Virus record (IMG/VR): IMGVR_UViG_3300028283_000011
Location: 1-49,732 of that record
DNA from: a virus
Length of the DNA stretch: 49,732 nt
Strand: one strand, 5' to 3'
The notes under the pieces are model-generated. The model searched no databases and had not been told where the DNA came from. It saw only the letters and a list, made by a program, of their open reading frames with translations. Position 1 is the first letter of the stretch, and each line of letters starts with the position of its first letter. Both the position numbers and the translations under genes were made by a program. Below, piece after piece: positions 40,351 to 48,301 of the stretch.

Positions 40351-42564
40351 ATGATTAATTTTTTATTTGAGAACATGTTAGAAGGGGTGGCCGTTCACGA
40401 GATGATTTACGATGAAAACGGAGTTCCAATTGATTACAGAATATTGAAAGTCAATAAGGGTTTTGAGGACATTTTGGATTTAAAAAAAGATAATATTATA
40501 GGTAAATTAGCGAGTGAAGTGTACGGTGACATACCAGCTTTGGAAGAATATAGTGACGTGGTTTTAAATAAGAAGTCAACACAATTTGAGTTTTATTATC
40601 ATAAAATAAGAAGACATTTTCATGTTTCAGCTTCGTGTTGGGAAAATGGATTTGTTACTATTTTTTCAGACGTTACTGAATCTAAAAGTATATTGGATAA
40701 TTATAAATCTTTATTAAAGGCCATACCAGATATGATGGCAAGAGTTAATTCGGAAGGGAAAATATTAGATATAAAACCAGGAGAGGGTATTTATTCAGAT
40801 GTCGGTCAATCGATAATTTATATAGGCATGAATATATTAGATTTACCTTTCGGTGAAGTTGTAGTAAAAGAGTTTAAAAAAATAATAGATGAAGTTTTAG
40901 AAAAAAATGAACCAATTGAATTTTGTTATTCTATTATTGTAAAAGGAGGCGAAAGACATTATTACTCAAGGACAGTAAAAAACGGACAACACGAGGTTAT
41001 TGTTATAGTAAGAGATATAACAGAAGAGAGAAATATTGGTAGAGATCTTAGAAACTCAAAAGATTTCACTGAAAATTTAATGAACACAGCCAACGTTATG
41101 ATTATCGGGTTAGATCTCAACGCCAACGTAAACATTTTTAATAAATCAGCAGAGAAATTAACTGGTTACAATAAAGATGAAGTGATCGGTAAAAATTGGT
41201 TTAATGAACTATCGATGTTGCCTAAAAACGAAAATATTAGAATAAATAATGTTTTCAACAATCTAATTGGGCAAGATGAATCTGATAACATTGTTGAAAA
41301 TACAATTATCACGAAAGACGGGGAAATTAAATACATTTTATGGCAAAACAACGAAGTGATAGAAAATGGTAAAATAAATGGTATAATATCATTTGGACTA
41401 GATATAAGTGATAGAAGGAAATTTGAAGAAGAACTCATGGAAGCTAAAAACAAAGCTGAACAATCTGATAAAATGAAACTGGAATTTTTAGCCAATATGA
41501 GCCACGATCTTCGTACACCAATGAACTCTATTATAGGATTTTCAGATCTCTTAAGGACTAATAATCTTACAAAATCAGAAAAATCAGATTATATAAATAC
41601 CATAATAAGTAACGGTAAATTTTTGATGGCTCTTATTGACGATATTATTGATATATCTAAAATAGATGCTGGTAATTTGAAAGTCGAAAATAAAGATTTC
41701 GAATTAAATAAACTTATGGAAGAACTTCGACTCTCTCACTCTAAACAAATTAAAGATAAAAATATTGATATTATTATAGACGTAGACGTGAATAAAAATG
41801 TAATATTAAATTCAGATAAATATAGATTAAGACAAATTCTCATGAACCTTATCGGTAACGCTATAAAATTTACTAACGATGGGTACGTTAAATTCGGATA
41901 TAAAATATTGAATAATAAACAATTAGAAATATATGTAGAAGATACTGGTGTCGGTATTGCTCGTCAAAACCAGAGAATTATATTTGAAAGATTTAAACAG
42001 ATAGATAATAATAATAAATTTAAAGGGGCTGGTCTTGGTTTATCCATTACAAGATCTTTAGTTGAGTTGTTAGGATTTAAGGAGATAAGATTAATTTCAG
42101 AATTAGATAGAGGTAGTAAATTTTATTTCAACTGTTCTTATCAAATTAAGCCTTATGATTATATGAGTGGGATCAGAGAAAAATCAAAACATAAAAAAAT
42201 GGATTTTAGTGGTAAAAATATTTTAGTAGTTGAAGATAATCAAGAAAGTAGAACTATTATTAAATTTTATTTATATCACACCAAAGCTAATATAATAGAA
42301 ATAACAGATGGCACTGAAGTTTTAGATATAGTTAAAAGTAATCATATAGATTTAGTTTTATTAGATATAGGATTACCAGGTAAAAATGGTTACGATGTAT
42401 TGAAAGAGTTAAGGGATTACGATAATAGATTACCTATTATTATAGAATCTGCGTTAGCTATGCCAGATCAAAAAAGTAAAGCTTTTAATTTAGGGTGCGA
42501 CGATTTTATATCTAAACCTTTTACCAGAGAAGATTTTTTAAACAAAATAGACAATTTACTATAA
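40351..42564 (+). CDS. Hybrid sensor histidine kinase (PAS-PAS-PAS-HisKA-HATPase-REC)
   Basis: 737 residues. PAS-like domains lie at about 5-105 (YRILKVNKGFEDILDLKKDN), about 110-225 and about 230-345 (NVNIFNKSAEKLTGYNKDEV). HisKA has FLANMSHDLRTPMNSIIGF with His385. HATPase_c has NLIGNAIKF (Asn499), DTGVGIA (Asp531), FERFKQID and GAGLGLS (about 559). The C-terminal receiver has VVEDN, LVLLDIGLPG with Asp672, and SKPF with Lys722. All key catalytic residues are present. No membrane segment is seen from this start, so it is soluble. An open frame back to 40252 adds a hydrophobic stretch but overlaps the resolvase gene. A complete hybrid kinase is very unusual in a phage. Confidence 0.93.
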   Translation: MINFLFENMLEGVAVHEMIYDENGVPIDYRILKVNKGFEDILDLKKDNIIGKLASEVYGDIPALEEYSDVVLNKKSTQFEFYYHKIRRHFHVSASCWENGFVTIFSDVTESKSILDNYKSLLKAIPDMMARVNSEGKILDIKPGEGIYSDVGQSIIYIGMNILDLPFGEVVVKEFKKIIDEVLEKNEPIEFCYSIIVKGGERHYYSRTVKNGQHEVIVIVRDITEERNIGRDLRNSKDFTENLMNTANVMIIGLDLNANVNIFNKSAEKLTGYNKDEVIGKNWFNELSMLPKNENIRINNVFNNLIGQDESDNIVENTIITKDGEIKYILWQNNEVIENGKINGIISFGLDISDRRKFEEELMEAKNKAEQSDKMKLEFLANMSHDLRTPMNSIIGFSDLLRTNNLTKSEKSDYINTIISNGKFLMALIDDIIDISKIDAGNLKVENKDFELNKLMEELRLSHSKQIKDKNIDIIIDVDVNKNVILNSDKYRLRQILMNLIGNAIKFTNDGYVKFGYKILNNKQLEIYVEDTGVGIARQNQRIIFERFKQIDNNNKFKGAGLGLSITRSLVELLGFKEIRLISELDRGSKFYFNCSYQIKPYDYMSGIREKSKHKKMDFSGKNILVVEDNQESRTIIKFYLYHTKANIIEITDGTEVLDIVKSNHIDLVLLDIGLPGKNGYDVLKELRDYDNRLPIIIESALAMPDQKSKAFNLGCDDFISKPFTREDFLNKIDNLL

Positions 42565-42587
42565 ATATAAAAAACAACAGATCAATT

Positions 42588-42866
42588 ATGTACGTAATAA
42601 CAGATTTAAGAAGAAAACAGATAAATGATTACATGTCATCAATCGAATTAAATGAAGAATCAATCAGCGTTAGTCAAATAAAGAGTGATCTTCAAAGAAT
42701 ACTAGGTGAAAAGCCCGGTGTTGAATTAAAGTACAAAACAGACGCCATGCTTGTAGAAGGTGGTCAAAAGGTCAGAAAAAAAGGTATATTAGAATCAATT
42801 ACGATCTTTTATACCTTTGAAGATATGGATGGACCACACTTCGATAGAGTTTCATATTTTGTTTAA
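42588..42866 (+). CDS. Hypothetical protein
   Basis: 92 residues, not recognised. Seen: helix YVITDLRRKQINDYMSSIEL, a segment ESISVSQIKSDLQRILGEKP, and a beta-rich end (GILESITIFYTFEDMDGPHF). It lies 23 bases after the histidine kinase stop and is probably co-transcribed with it. Its stop overlaps the convergent GH16 stop in TTAA. Confidence 0.6.
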   Translation: MYVITDLRRKQINDYMSSIELNEESISVSQIKSDLQRILGEKPGVELKYKTDAMLVEGGQKVRKKGILESITIFYTFEDMDGPHFDRVSYFV

Positions 42867-43792
42867 TTCTTTTTATAGGCTCTAAAATAATCACAATATA
42901 TGCTCTTTGGTACATCAGCAGGATTTGGACCATATTCCTTATCGTATGTATAGTTGAATGTTATTAAAGATAGCATATCTCTTGTTGGAATGTGTTTATC
43001 TAAAACATAGACAGCTAGATTATCAATATACCATACCACTTTATCTGGTGTCCACTCACAGGCGTAAATATGATAATCATTGGCTAAGAAATCTTTTCCT
43101 GGGAATTTCAATCTTCTACCTTTTTGTTCATTTTTTGTTTGAGCAAATAATGCGTCAATGAAATCCTGTTTTTGTTGTGTCCACTCGGGTTGTTGTAAAT
43201 AACGAATTGTATCATCAAAATCAGTAGCAACATAACCATATACTTGATAGATTTGATCGTATATAGATTGTATTTGCTTAGCGTTCGTCCACGTATTTCT
43301 CCAGTGTAAAGTCATTGTGAAATATGAGCTATCATCACCCATTAATTCAAAAATATCAATTTCTGGAGGCCAACTATCAGAAGAACTTAACCAAAATGCA
43401 GGCCAGTACTTAATTCCCCCAGGTGATAATTTTTCTCTTGCTTCAAAATAACCGTATTTGGTGTTGAAGAAATTCCAACTATAAAGTCCACCAGATTTAA
43501 CTAAAGGTTCGTCTGGCACATTATTTAAATCAGATGTTAAAACAGCGTCACTTCCTGATTGTGTAACCTGTGATTGTTTAAAAATGACCATATCCCTTTG
43601 GCATCCCCATTGTTCACACCATCTCCAAGTATTCCAATCAATAGGTTGATCAAATTCATCAGCGTACACTTTTGTATATCCTAATTTGTCTGGTGAATTG
43701 TTGTGTTCTCTTTTAAAATAATTTGTAAACCACGCTTTTGTGTAGAAACGAACATAGTACCAACCATTAGTCAGCCATGTTTTGAAACTCAT
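42863..43792 (-). CDS. GH16-family glycoside hydrolase
   Basis: 309 residues from the ATG at 43792; an earlier in-frame ATG at 43813 lies within a promoter-like AAATATATG. Catalytic motif WPPEIDIFELMG with Glu144, Asp146 and Glu149 fits the GH16 E-I-D-I-x-E signature (nucleophile, assisting Asp, acid/base). Other GH16 landmarks are YADEFDQPIDWNTWRW at the N-terminus, KSGGLYSWNFFNTKYGYFEA, and the C-terminal HIYACEWTPDKVVWYIDNL. The family hydrolyses beta-1,3- and beta-1,4-glucans, agarose, carrageenan or related polymers. The substrate cannot be read off. No signal peptide, so it is a possible tail or lysis-stage depolymerase. The N-terminal 25 residues are aromatic. Confidence 0.88.
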   Translation of the reverse strand: MSFKTWLTNGWYYVRFYTKAWFTNYFKREHNNSPDKLGYTKVYADEFDQPIDWNTWRWCEQWGCQRDMVIFKQSQVTQSGSDAVLTSDLNNVPDEPLVKSGGLYSWNFFNTKYGYFEAREKLSPGGIKYWPAFWLSSSDSWPPEIDIFELMGDDSSYFTMTLHWRNTWTNAKQIQSIYDQIYQVYGYVATDFDDTIRYLQQPEWTQQKQDFIDALFAQTKNEQKGRRLKFPGKDFLANDYHIYACEWTPDKVVWYIDNLAVYVLDKHIPTRDMLSLITFNYTYDKEYGPNPADVPKSIYCDYFRAYKKN

Positions 43793-43807
43793 GTTGTAAA
43801 ATAAATT

Positions 43808-43821
43808 GCACATATATTTAG
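43808..43821 (-). promoter_or_regulatory. CCTAAATATATG promoter-like element
   Basis: The minus-strand element CCTAAATATATG covers the longer ATG at 43813, so the start at 43792 is preferred. It is closer to the T4 TATAAATA form than most copies here. Confidence 0.35.
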
Positions 43822-43830
43822 GATTATTTT

Positions 43831-46047
43831 TTAACTTATTCTTTTTATAAAAAATTTTAACATTTTCTGTAATACCTTATTCTTCTCAAAAAAATCGTGA
43901 TTTAATAACTGTAAGTAATATTCTTTATTGGCTACAAAATATTTTTTAGATTCACCAGTGTCTTCGTAATTAAATACTACACCACCATCATTTTCTAATT
44001 TCACTTCAGCCCCACCGAATGTACTTGGTGCTATCATTTTAAATAAATGCCTGAAAATAACTCTTGGTGGAGTTTTGAAATTATATCTCTTTACTAACAC
44101 ATTAACCATATCCTGAGTCATCATACCCCATACAGGTTTATTCTCTCTTATAAGATCATTTAATCCCCTCATTATAGACTTAATATCCCCAGCTGATCCT
44201 ACCAATTTATAAAACCCAGATGCTTGTGGTCTCACTGCTATATAACCGTTATAATCACCGTAAAATTCCCAATTCTGACTCCTTTCTTTAAATTTATCGA
44301 AATCCCAAGCTGAACCTGTCGCCTTCTCGTAAGAAGCCTTGAACAATTCATATCTCCTTTCAGTATCTTCAGCCAATTTCTTTTCTGCTGGATCATCGTC
44401 TTTAAACATATCCCACATACTTCTCACTCCACCGAAAACATATGAATTCATATCCTTATGTTTCTTAATCAATTTAGCATCATCATGTAAATATTCTATT
44501 TCTTCTTTAAAATCAAATTGTTTATTTCTATTTAAAAATTCAATAGTTTTCTGTTTATTAGCATTCAATAAACTACCAATTAATATTTTTCTCTTTAAGT
44601 CTTCTTCTTCACCCAGACCATACATTTGTTCGTAAGCCAAATAAGTAGGAATGTATTTCCTAAAGAATTCATCCCCAAACTTATTAATCAATATTTTAAT
44701 TAATCTTTCATCTAACCTATCAATCCTAAATTTACCAAAATTATTCATATAAATTTGTAAAGCGTTGGTCATAATTCTGTTATCTTTATTCATTTCCACA
44801 AATTCTGGATGACCACTTATAAAATCGTAATCTCCTTTATTGACTTTTAATAAGAAAATATTAAGAACCCAGTTAGGATCTTTTCTATAAATTCTTTCTA
44901 ATTTATTGGTATCAATCCATTCACCGCTATCTACACATTTTTTAATTTCATTTTTATAACTAGATAAATCATTTATTTCTATAATATCAAAATTATTAAA
45001 CATTTTAGGGGCAAGTAATAGAGCCTGATGTGGTTCGTTTGTATGAATAAACCCGTCACCGTGATCTACAAAGGCATCTATACCAAGTTTTCTAAACATA
45101 TTCCCCCATCTAGACACATCTTCGTCAGATAAATGATAAGTTAAAGTCCAAAATTTATGAACCTCTATCTCTTGATCTTTCCTTATATTATAAGTCATAT
45201 TAGAAAACATATCGTAATGAAATAAATGATGCTTATCCTCCTCTTCTGGCTCTCCACTAATATACTTCTTCACATTATCTAATATCCTTTCAAAATAAGA
45301 TCCATTATCGTAATATAAATCAATCAACTTCTGGTAATAAGGTTTAATATCTTCAAAAGTGGAATTATTATCAAGCACAACAGCTTTAGGATTAAGTTGA
45401 TATAAATATATATAACTAGGATCGTTTCTACCTTTATATGGAAATATATCGAGGAATTCTTGAATGGTATTACATTCTTTAATTTTATCTATAAAATCTA
45501 TAGCTGGGTATGAGTAGACGCCAGTGGGTGTACCAAATGTATTTTTAGGATTAATGAGTGATACGTTAACAGAGTCTCTAAAAGAAATGAATATGTTTGG
45601 TTTAGAGCAATCTGATTTTATTTTATCTATATTTGATTCTTCTGATTTGCTTTCGTTTACTTCAAATTTACCTTTTTTGTACCATCTTATTTTAGTAGTC
45701 TTATTTTCTACAGCTTCTTCTAATTGATAAATAACATCAGCATGCATCACGTTAAATTGTTCCACTTCTTCTCTTAAATTGATATTAGTTATTTTTTCAG
45801 CACTAATATTTTGACCGCCAGCGCTTCCTATATCATATCTAGCAATTAATCTTTTTTTATTTTCGTCGTAAACGTATTCTGTGATATGATAAATACCGCA
45901 CAAAGAAGAGTCTTCTTTATTATCAAAGAGAGCCCAACCAGTAAATTCATTTTTTAAAACATAATAAGTCATTTCATCGGGAAAACGTCCTTTAAAATAT
46001 TCTTCCATTCTTACTACAGGACCAGACTTTTCAAAATCCTTTATCAT
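43831..46047 (-). CDS. Large ART-PolyVal-like protein
   Basis: 738 residues. The N-terminus MIKDFEKSGPVVRMEEYF is a weak leader. A linker has WYKKGKFEVNE, like the WYSKGKLTIDP repeats at the right end. About 145-385 resembles ADP-ribosyltransferase-type domains of phage polyvalent proteins: ISFRDSVNVSLINPKNTF, then GTPTGVYSYP, later WTLTYHLSDEDVSRWGNMFR and LGIDAFVDHGDGFIHTNEPH, QALLLAP. The second half is helical and unidentified. By analogy with T4 Alt, a head-packaged modifying enzyme is plausible, but no catalytic Arg/Ser/Glu triad is proven. It overlaps the HAD gene by four bases. Confidence 0.6.
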   Translation of the reverse strand: MIKDFEKSGPVVRMEEYFKGRFPDEMTYYVLKNEFTGWALFDNKEDSSLCGIYHITEYVYDENKKRLIARYDIGSAGGQNISAEKITNINLREEVEQFNVMHADVIYQLEEAVENKTTKIRWYKKGKFEVNESKSEESNIDKIKSDCSKPNIFISFRDSVNVSLINPKNTFGTPTGVYSYPAIDFIDKIKECNTIQEFLDIFPYKGRNDPSYIYLYQLNPKAVVLDNNSTFEDIKPYYQKLIDLYYDNGSYFERILDNVKKYISGEPEEEDKHHLFHYDMFSNMTYNIRKDQEIEVHKFWTLTYHLSDEDVSRWGNMFRKLGIDAFVDHGDGFIHTNEPHQALLLAPKMFNNFDIIEINDLSSYKNEIKKCVDSGEWIDTNKLERIYRKDPNWVLNIFLLKVNKGDYDFISGHPEFVEMNKDNRIMTNALQIYMNNFGKFRIDRLDERLIKILINKFGDEFFRKYIPTYLAYEQMYGLGEEEDLKRKILIGSLLNANKQKTIEFLNRNKQFDFKEEIEYLHDDAKLIKKHKDMNSYVFGGVRSMWDMFKDDDPAEKKLAEDTERRYELFKASYEKATGSAWDFDKFKERSQNWEFYGDYNGYIAVRPQASGFYKLVGSAGDIKSIMRGLNDLIRENKPVWGMMTQDMVNVLVKRYNFKTPPRVIFRHLFKMIAPSTFGGAEVKLENDGGVVFNYEDTGESKKYFVANKEYYLQLLNHDFFEKNKVLQKMLKFFIKRIS

Positions 46048-46874
46048 ATTCTAATCTTCTTTTTATCTTTACCTGATGTATCAAATAAATAATAACTTAT
46101 ATCATATTTATTCTCAACATCTAATGACTTCTCACCAGAGAAAAATTCAGCAACGTCTTCAATTGTTCTACTTCTATCATCTGAAAATCCCACTTTTGCT
46201 GGTAATCCAAGTTTTCTACTTGACCTTTTTATTCTATCCAAAAATCTTTTTATAACAACAGATTTACCGTATCCTACCAGTTGACTTATTTTCATATTAG
46301 GAACTTTAAAAGTTTCTTTAAAATAGTCACTCATAACTCCAACGTAATCACATTTATCAAGATAATCTTCAATTACGTCATCTGGATCGTTACCAAATAA
46401 TTTATGGAATTTCTTACAATTATTTTTCATTTCTTCTCTTTGATCTTCTGATAAATAATTATATATAATCCATTCTACTGCTTTTCTTATAGAACCTGGT
46501 TCGTGACCGCGTGCTGTTATGATTAAAAATATTCTACCATCTATTAATGAATGAATAAAATCATCCCACGATGGAGCAAAATGTCCGTATTTTATACCTT
46601 TAATGGTATCAAGTAAAAAAGCTTTATTTCCTCGTGGTCCTGTATCTGATGATTCTTCAAACGTTTCGTGGTAGTTACCATTTCTCATTCTTGTTTTTTC
46701 ACTTGAAATATATTTATGGAACTGAGAAGCGGGTACGTCTACTGCCACCCATTCACCGTGTACGAGTCTATCTAGGTGAACTGTTGAAGGCATGTATAAT
46801 ATATTGTCGTCCCAATCTAGCATACTATAGCGAAGTACCTCATTTTTACTATAATCTTCGTATTTTTTGATCAT
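46044..46874 (-). CDS. HAD-superfamily phosphatase-like protein, leader-like N-terminus
   Basis: 276 residues. MIKKYEDYSKNEVLRYS is leader-like, followed by MLDWDDNILYMPST, a variant HAD motif I with Asp20 and Asp22. FLIITARGHEPG holds motif II Thr120. VIKRFLDRI supplies a Lys, and VGFSDDRSRTIEDV gives motif IV acidic residues. Known HAD enzymes hydrolyse phosphate esters. This variant recurs in large phages with no known substrate. Its ATG is preceded by a promoter-like element, and its end couples to the ART-like gene. Confidence 0.75.
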   Translation of the reverse strand: MIKKYEDYSKNEVLRYSMLDWDDNILYMPSTVHLDRLVHGEWVAVDVPASQFHKYISSEKTRMRNGNYHETFEESSDTGPRGNKAFLLDTIKGIKYGHFAPSWDDFIHSLIDGRIFLIITARGHEPGSIRKAVEWIIYNYLSEDQREEMKNNCKKFHKLFGNDPDDVIEDYLDKCDYVGVMSDYFKETFKVPNMKISQLVGYGKSVVIKRFLDRIKRSSRKLGLPAKVGFSDDRSRTIEDVAEFFSGEKSLDVENKYDISYYLFDTSGKDKKKIRI

Positions 46875-46890
46875 ATATCTATATATTAAA
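46875..46890 (-). promoter_or_regulatory. TTTAATATATAGATAT promoter-like element
   Basis: The minus strand element abuts the ATG at 46874. It heads the HAD and ART-like unit. Confidence 0.5.
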
Positions 46891-46938
46891 AAAAGAAATT
46901 GAAAATAAGATGTTTTTTCTTTGATTGTGACTTATCAA

Positions 46939-46953
46939 TTTTTATATATAAAT
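46939..46953 (+). promoter_or_regulatory. TTTTTATATATAAAT promoter-like element
   Basis: Plus strand, 15 bases before the ATG at 46969. Back to back with the minus-strand copy at 46875. Confidence 0.45.
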
Positions 46954-46968
46954 AAAAAAAGAAAGATT

Positions 46969-47862
46969 ATGATAATTGATGAATTTATTAACGTGAAGAT
47001 AAACTCAACAAATTTTAAATGGTATTTTGAAAAAGGATACGGACCATTTCATAAAAATGATATAATAAGAATTAAAATAAATGATCTGAGTGTTGGGTCT
47101 GCTGTGAAAATAAATATTAAATGCGATTCGTGTGGTGAAGTATATTTTCTAAAATATTATAATTATATGAAAAATATTAAGAATAAAGGGTTTTACGCTT
47201 GTCCAAAATGCAAGGAAATAAAATCTAAAATAACTAATATGGAAAGGTATGGGTATGAATATGGATTACAATCTAAAGAAATACAAAGTAAATCAAAAGA
47301 TACATGTATGAAAAAATATGGAGTAGATAACATATCGAAAGTAGATTATATAAAAGAGAGTAGAAAAGATAATTTTAAAAATATCAATTTTAAAAATAAA
47401 TCAAAAGATACTTGGATGGAAAAATACGGAGTGGACAACCCCTCAAAATCAGATATTATAAAAAACAAAAAGATTAGTACTACGATGAAAAATTGGGGAG
47501 TTGAAAATCCAATGCAATCATATAATTTATTCGAAAAGTCTCAAATAAGTGGTAAAAAAATAAATTATCATGATGAAACAAAATTAAAGTATAGAGGCAC
47601 TTATGAGAAAGATTTTTTAGATTATTGTTATTCTAATAATATATTAATTGAGAAAGGGCCAACTATTATATACTATCATAAGAATAAGAAAAAATATTAT
47701 CACTCTGATTTTTATATACCTGGTAAGAATTTAATATGTGAAATAAAATCTGATTATTATTTAAATAAATATTATGATATAAACCAATCTAAAAAAGAAT
47801 ATGCTATTAAAGAGGGGTACAATTTCGATTTCATTGTGAATAAGGACTATTCAGAATTGTAA
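46969..47862 (+). CDS. Homing endonuclease with MKKYGVDN repeats and PD-(D/E)XK domain
   Basis: 297 residues from the ATG at 46969 (the frame is open to 46921, but that extension contains the promoter-like element). A zinc finger (IKCDSCGE, CPKCKE) precedes three or four repeats of T-x-M-x-[KR]-[YW]-G-V-[DE]-N-[IP] (CMKKYGVDNISKVDYIK, WMEKYGVDNPSKSDIIK, MKNWGVENPMQS). The C-terminal nuclease has YRGTYEKDFLDYC, HSDFYIPGKNLICEIKS, with Glu, Asp and Glu-x-Lys. It is a common phage mobile endonuclease type. Its stop is eight bases from the convergent gene. Confidence 0.88.
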   Translation: MIIDEFINVKINSTNFKWYFEKGYGPFHKNDIIRIKINDLSVGSAVKINIKCDSCGEVYFLKYYNYMKNIKNKGFYACPKCKEIKSKITNMERYGYEYGLQSKEIQSKSKDTCMKKYGVDNISKVDYIKESRKDNFKNINFKNKSKDTWMEKYGVDNPSKSDIIKNKKISTTMKNWGVENPMQSYNLFEKSQISGKKINYHDETKLKYRGTYEKDFLDYCYSNNILIEKGPTIIYYHKNKKKYYHSDFYIPGKNLICEIKSDYYLNKYYDINQSKKEYAIKEGYNFDFIVNKDYSEL

Positions 47863-47869
47863 ACGTTTT

Positions 47870-48301
47870 TTACCATTCTTCTTCGCCATATGGATCTTCT
47901 TCTGTAAATTTTTGTTCTTTTTTAATTACTTGAACTATTTGATTATGTTTCACTGGATATAATATTTCGTCAACAAAGAAAAATATTTTTATTTCATCTA
48001 ATATATATTGTTCTGACCAAAATGGTTCTTCAATTCTTTCTACGTGTTGTTCTGTATTAATTGTTATAAAATCTAAATTGCCAGTTATGATCACATCTTT
48101 AGTTGTTAAAAATTTAATAGATTTTCCTATTTTATCAAACAACAACTTAATTTCGAGATGTTTTTGAAGACCCCTCATTTTAGCAATCATATTATCATTC
48201 CATTTCCAACCAATGTACACACTAAGATCAGGAACATTTACTAGCTCTTTATTAGATGGATCTAACTCCTCTTTTATATATGAATCAAATTTTCTTATCA
48301 T
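47870..48301 (-). CDS. Small protein: capsid-targeting-like leader, C-terminal DPYGEEEW
   Basis: 143 residues. MIRKFDSYIKEELDPSN is a good leader with I-K-E. The body is alpha/beta (GWKWNDNMIAKMRGLQKHLE, then DVIITGNLDFITI), and the very C-terminus is EEDPYGEEEW (136-143), so the motif can be terminal. Its ATG directly follows the stop of the 48302 gene. Function not recognised. Confidence 0.7.
   Translation of the reverse strand: MIRKFDSYIKEELDPSNKELVNVPDLSVYIGWKWNDNMIAKMRGLQKHLEIKLLFDKIGKSIKFLTTKDVIITGNLDFITINTEQHVERIEEPFWSEQYILDEIKIFFFVDEILYPVKHNQIVQVIKKEQKFTEEDPYGEEEW

Noticed and set aside
43793-43813. First ATG of the GH16 gene
   Set aside because: It lies within a promoter-like AAATATATG; the ATG at 43792 is preferred, though the longer form cannot be excluded.
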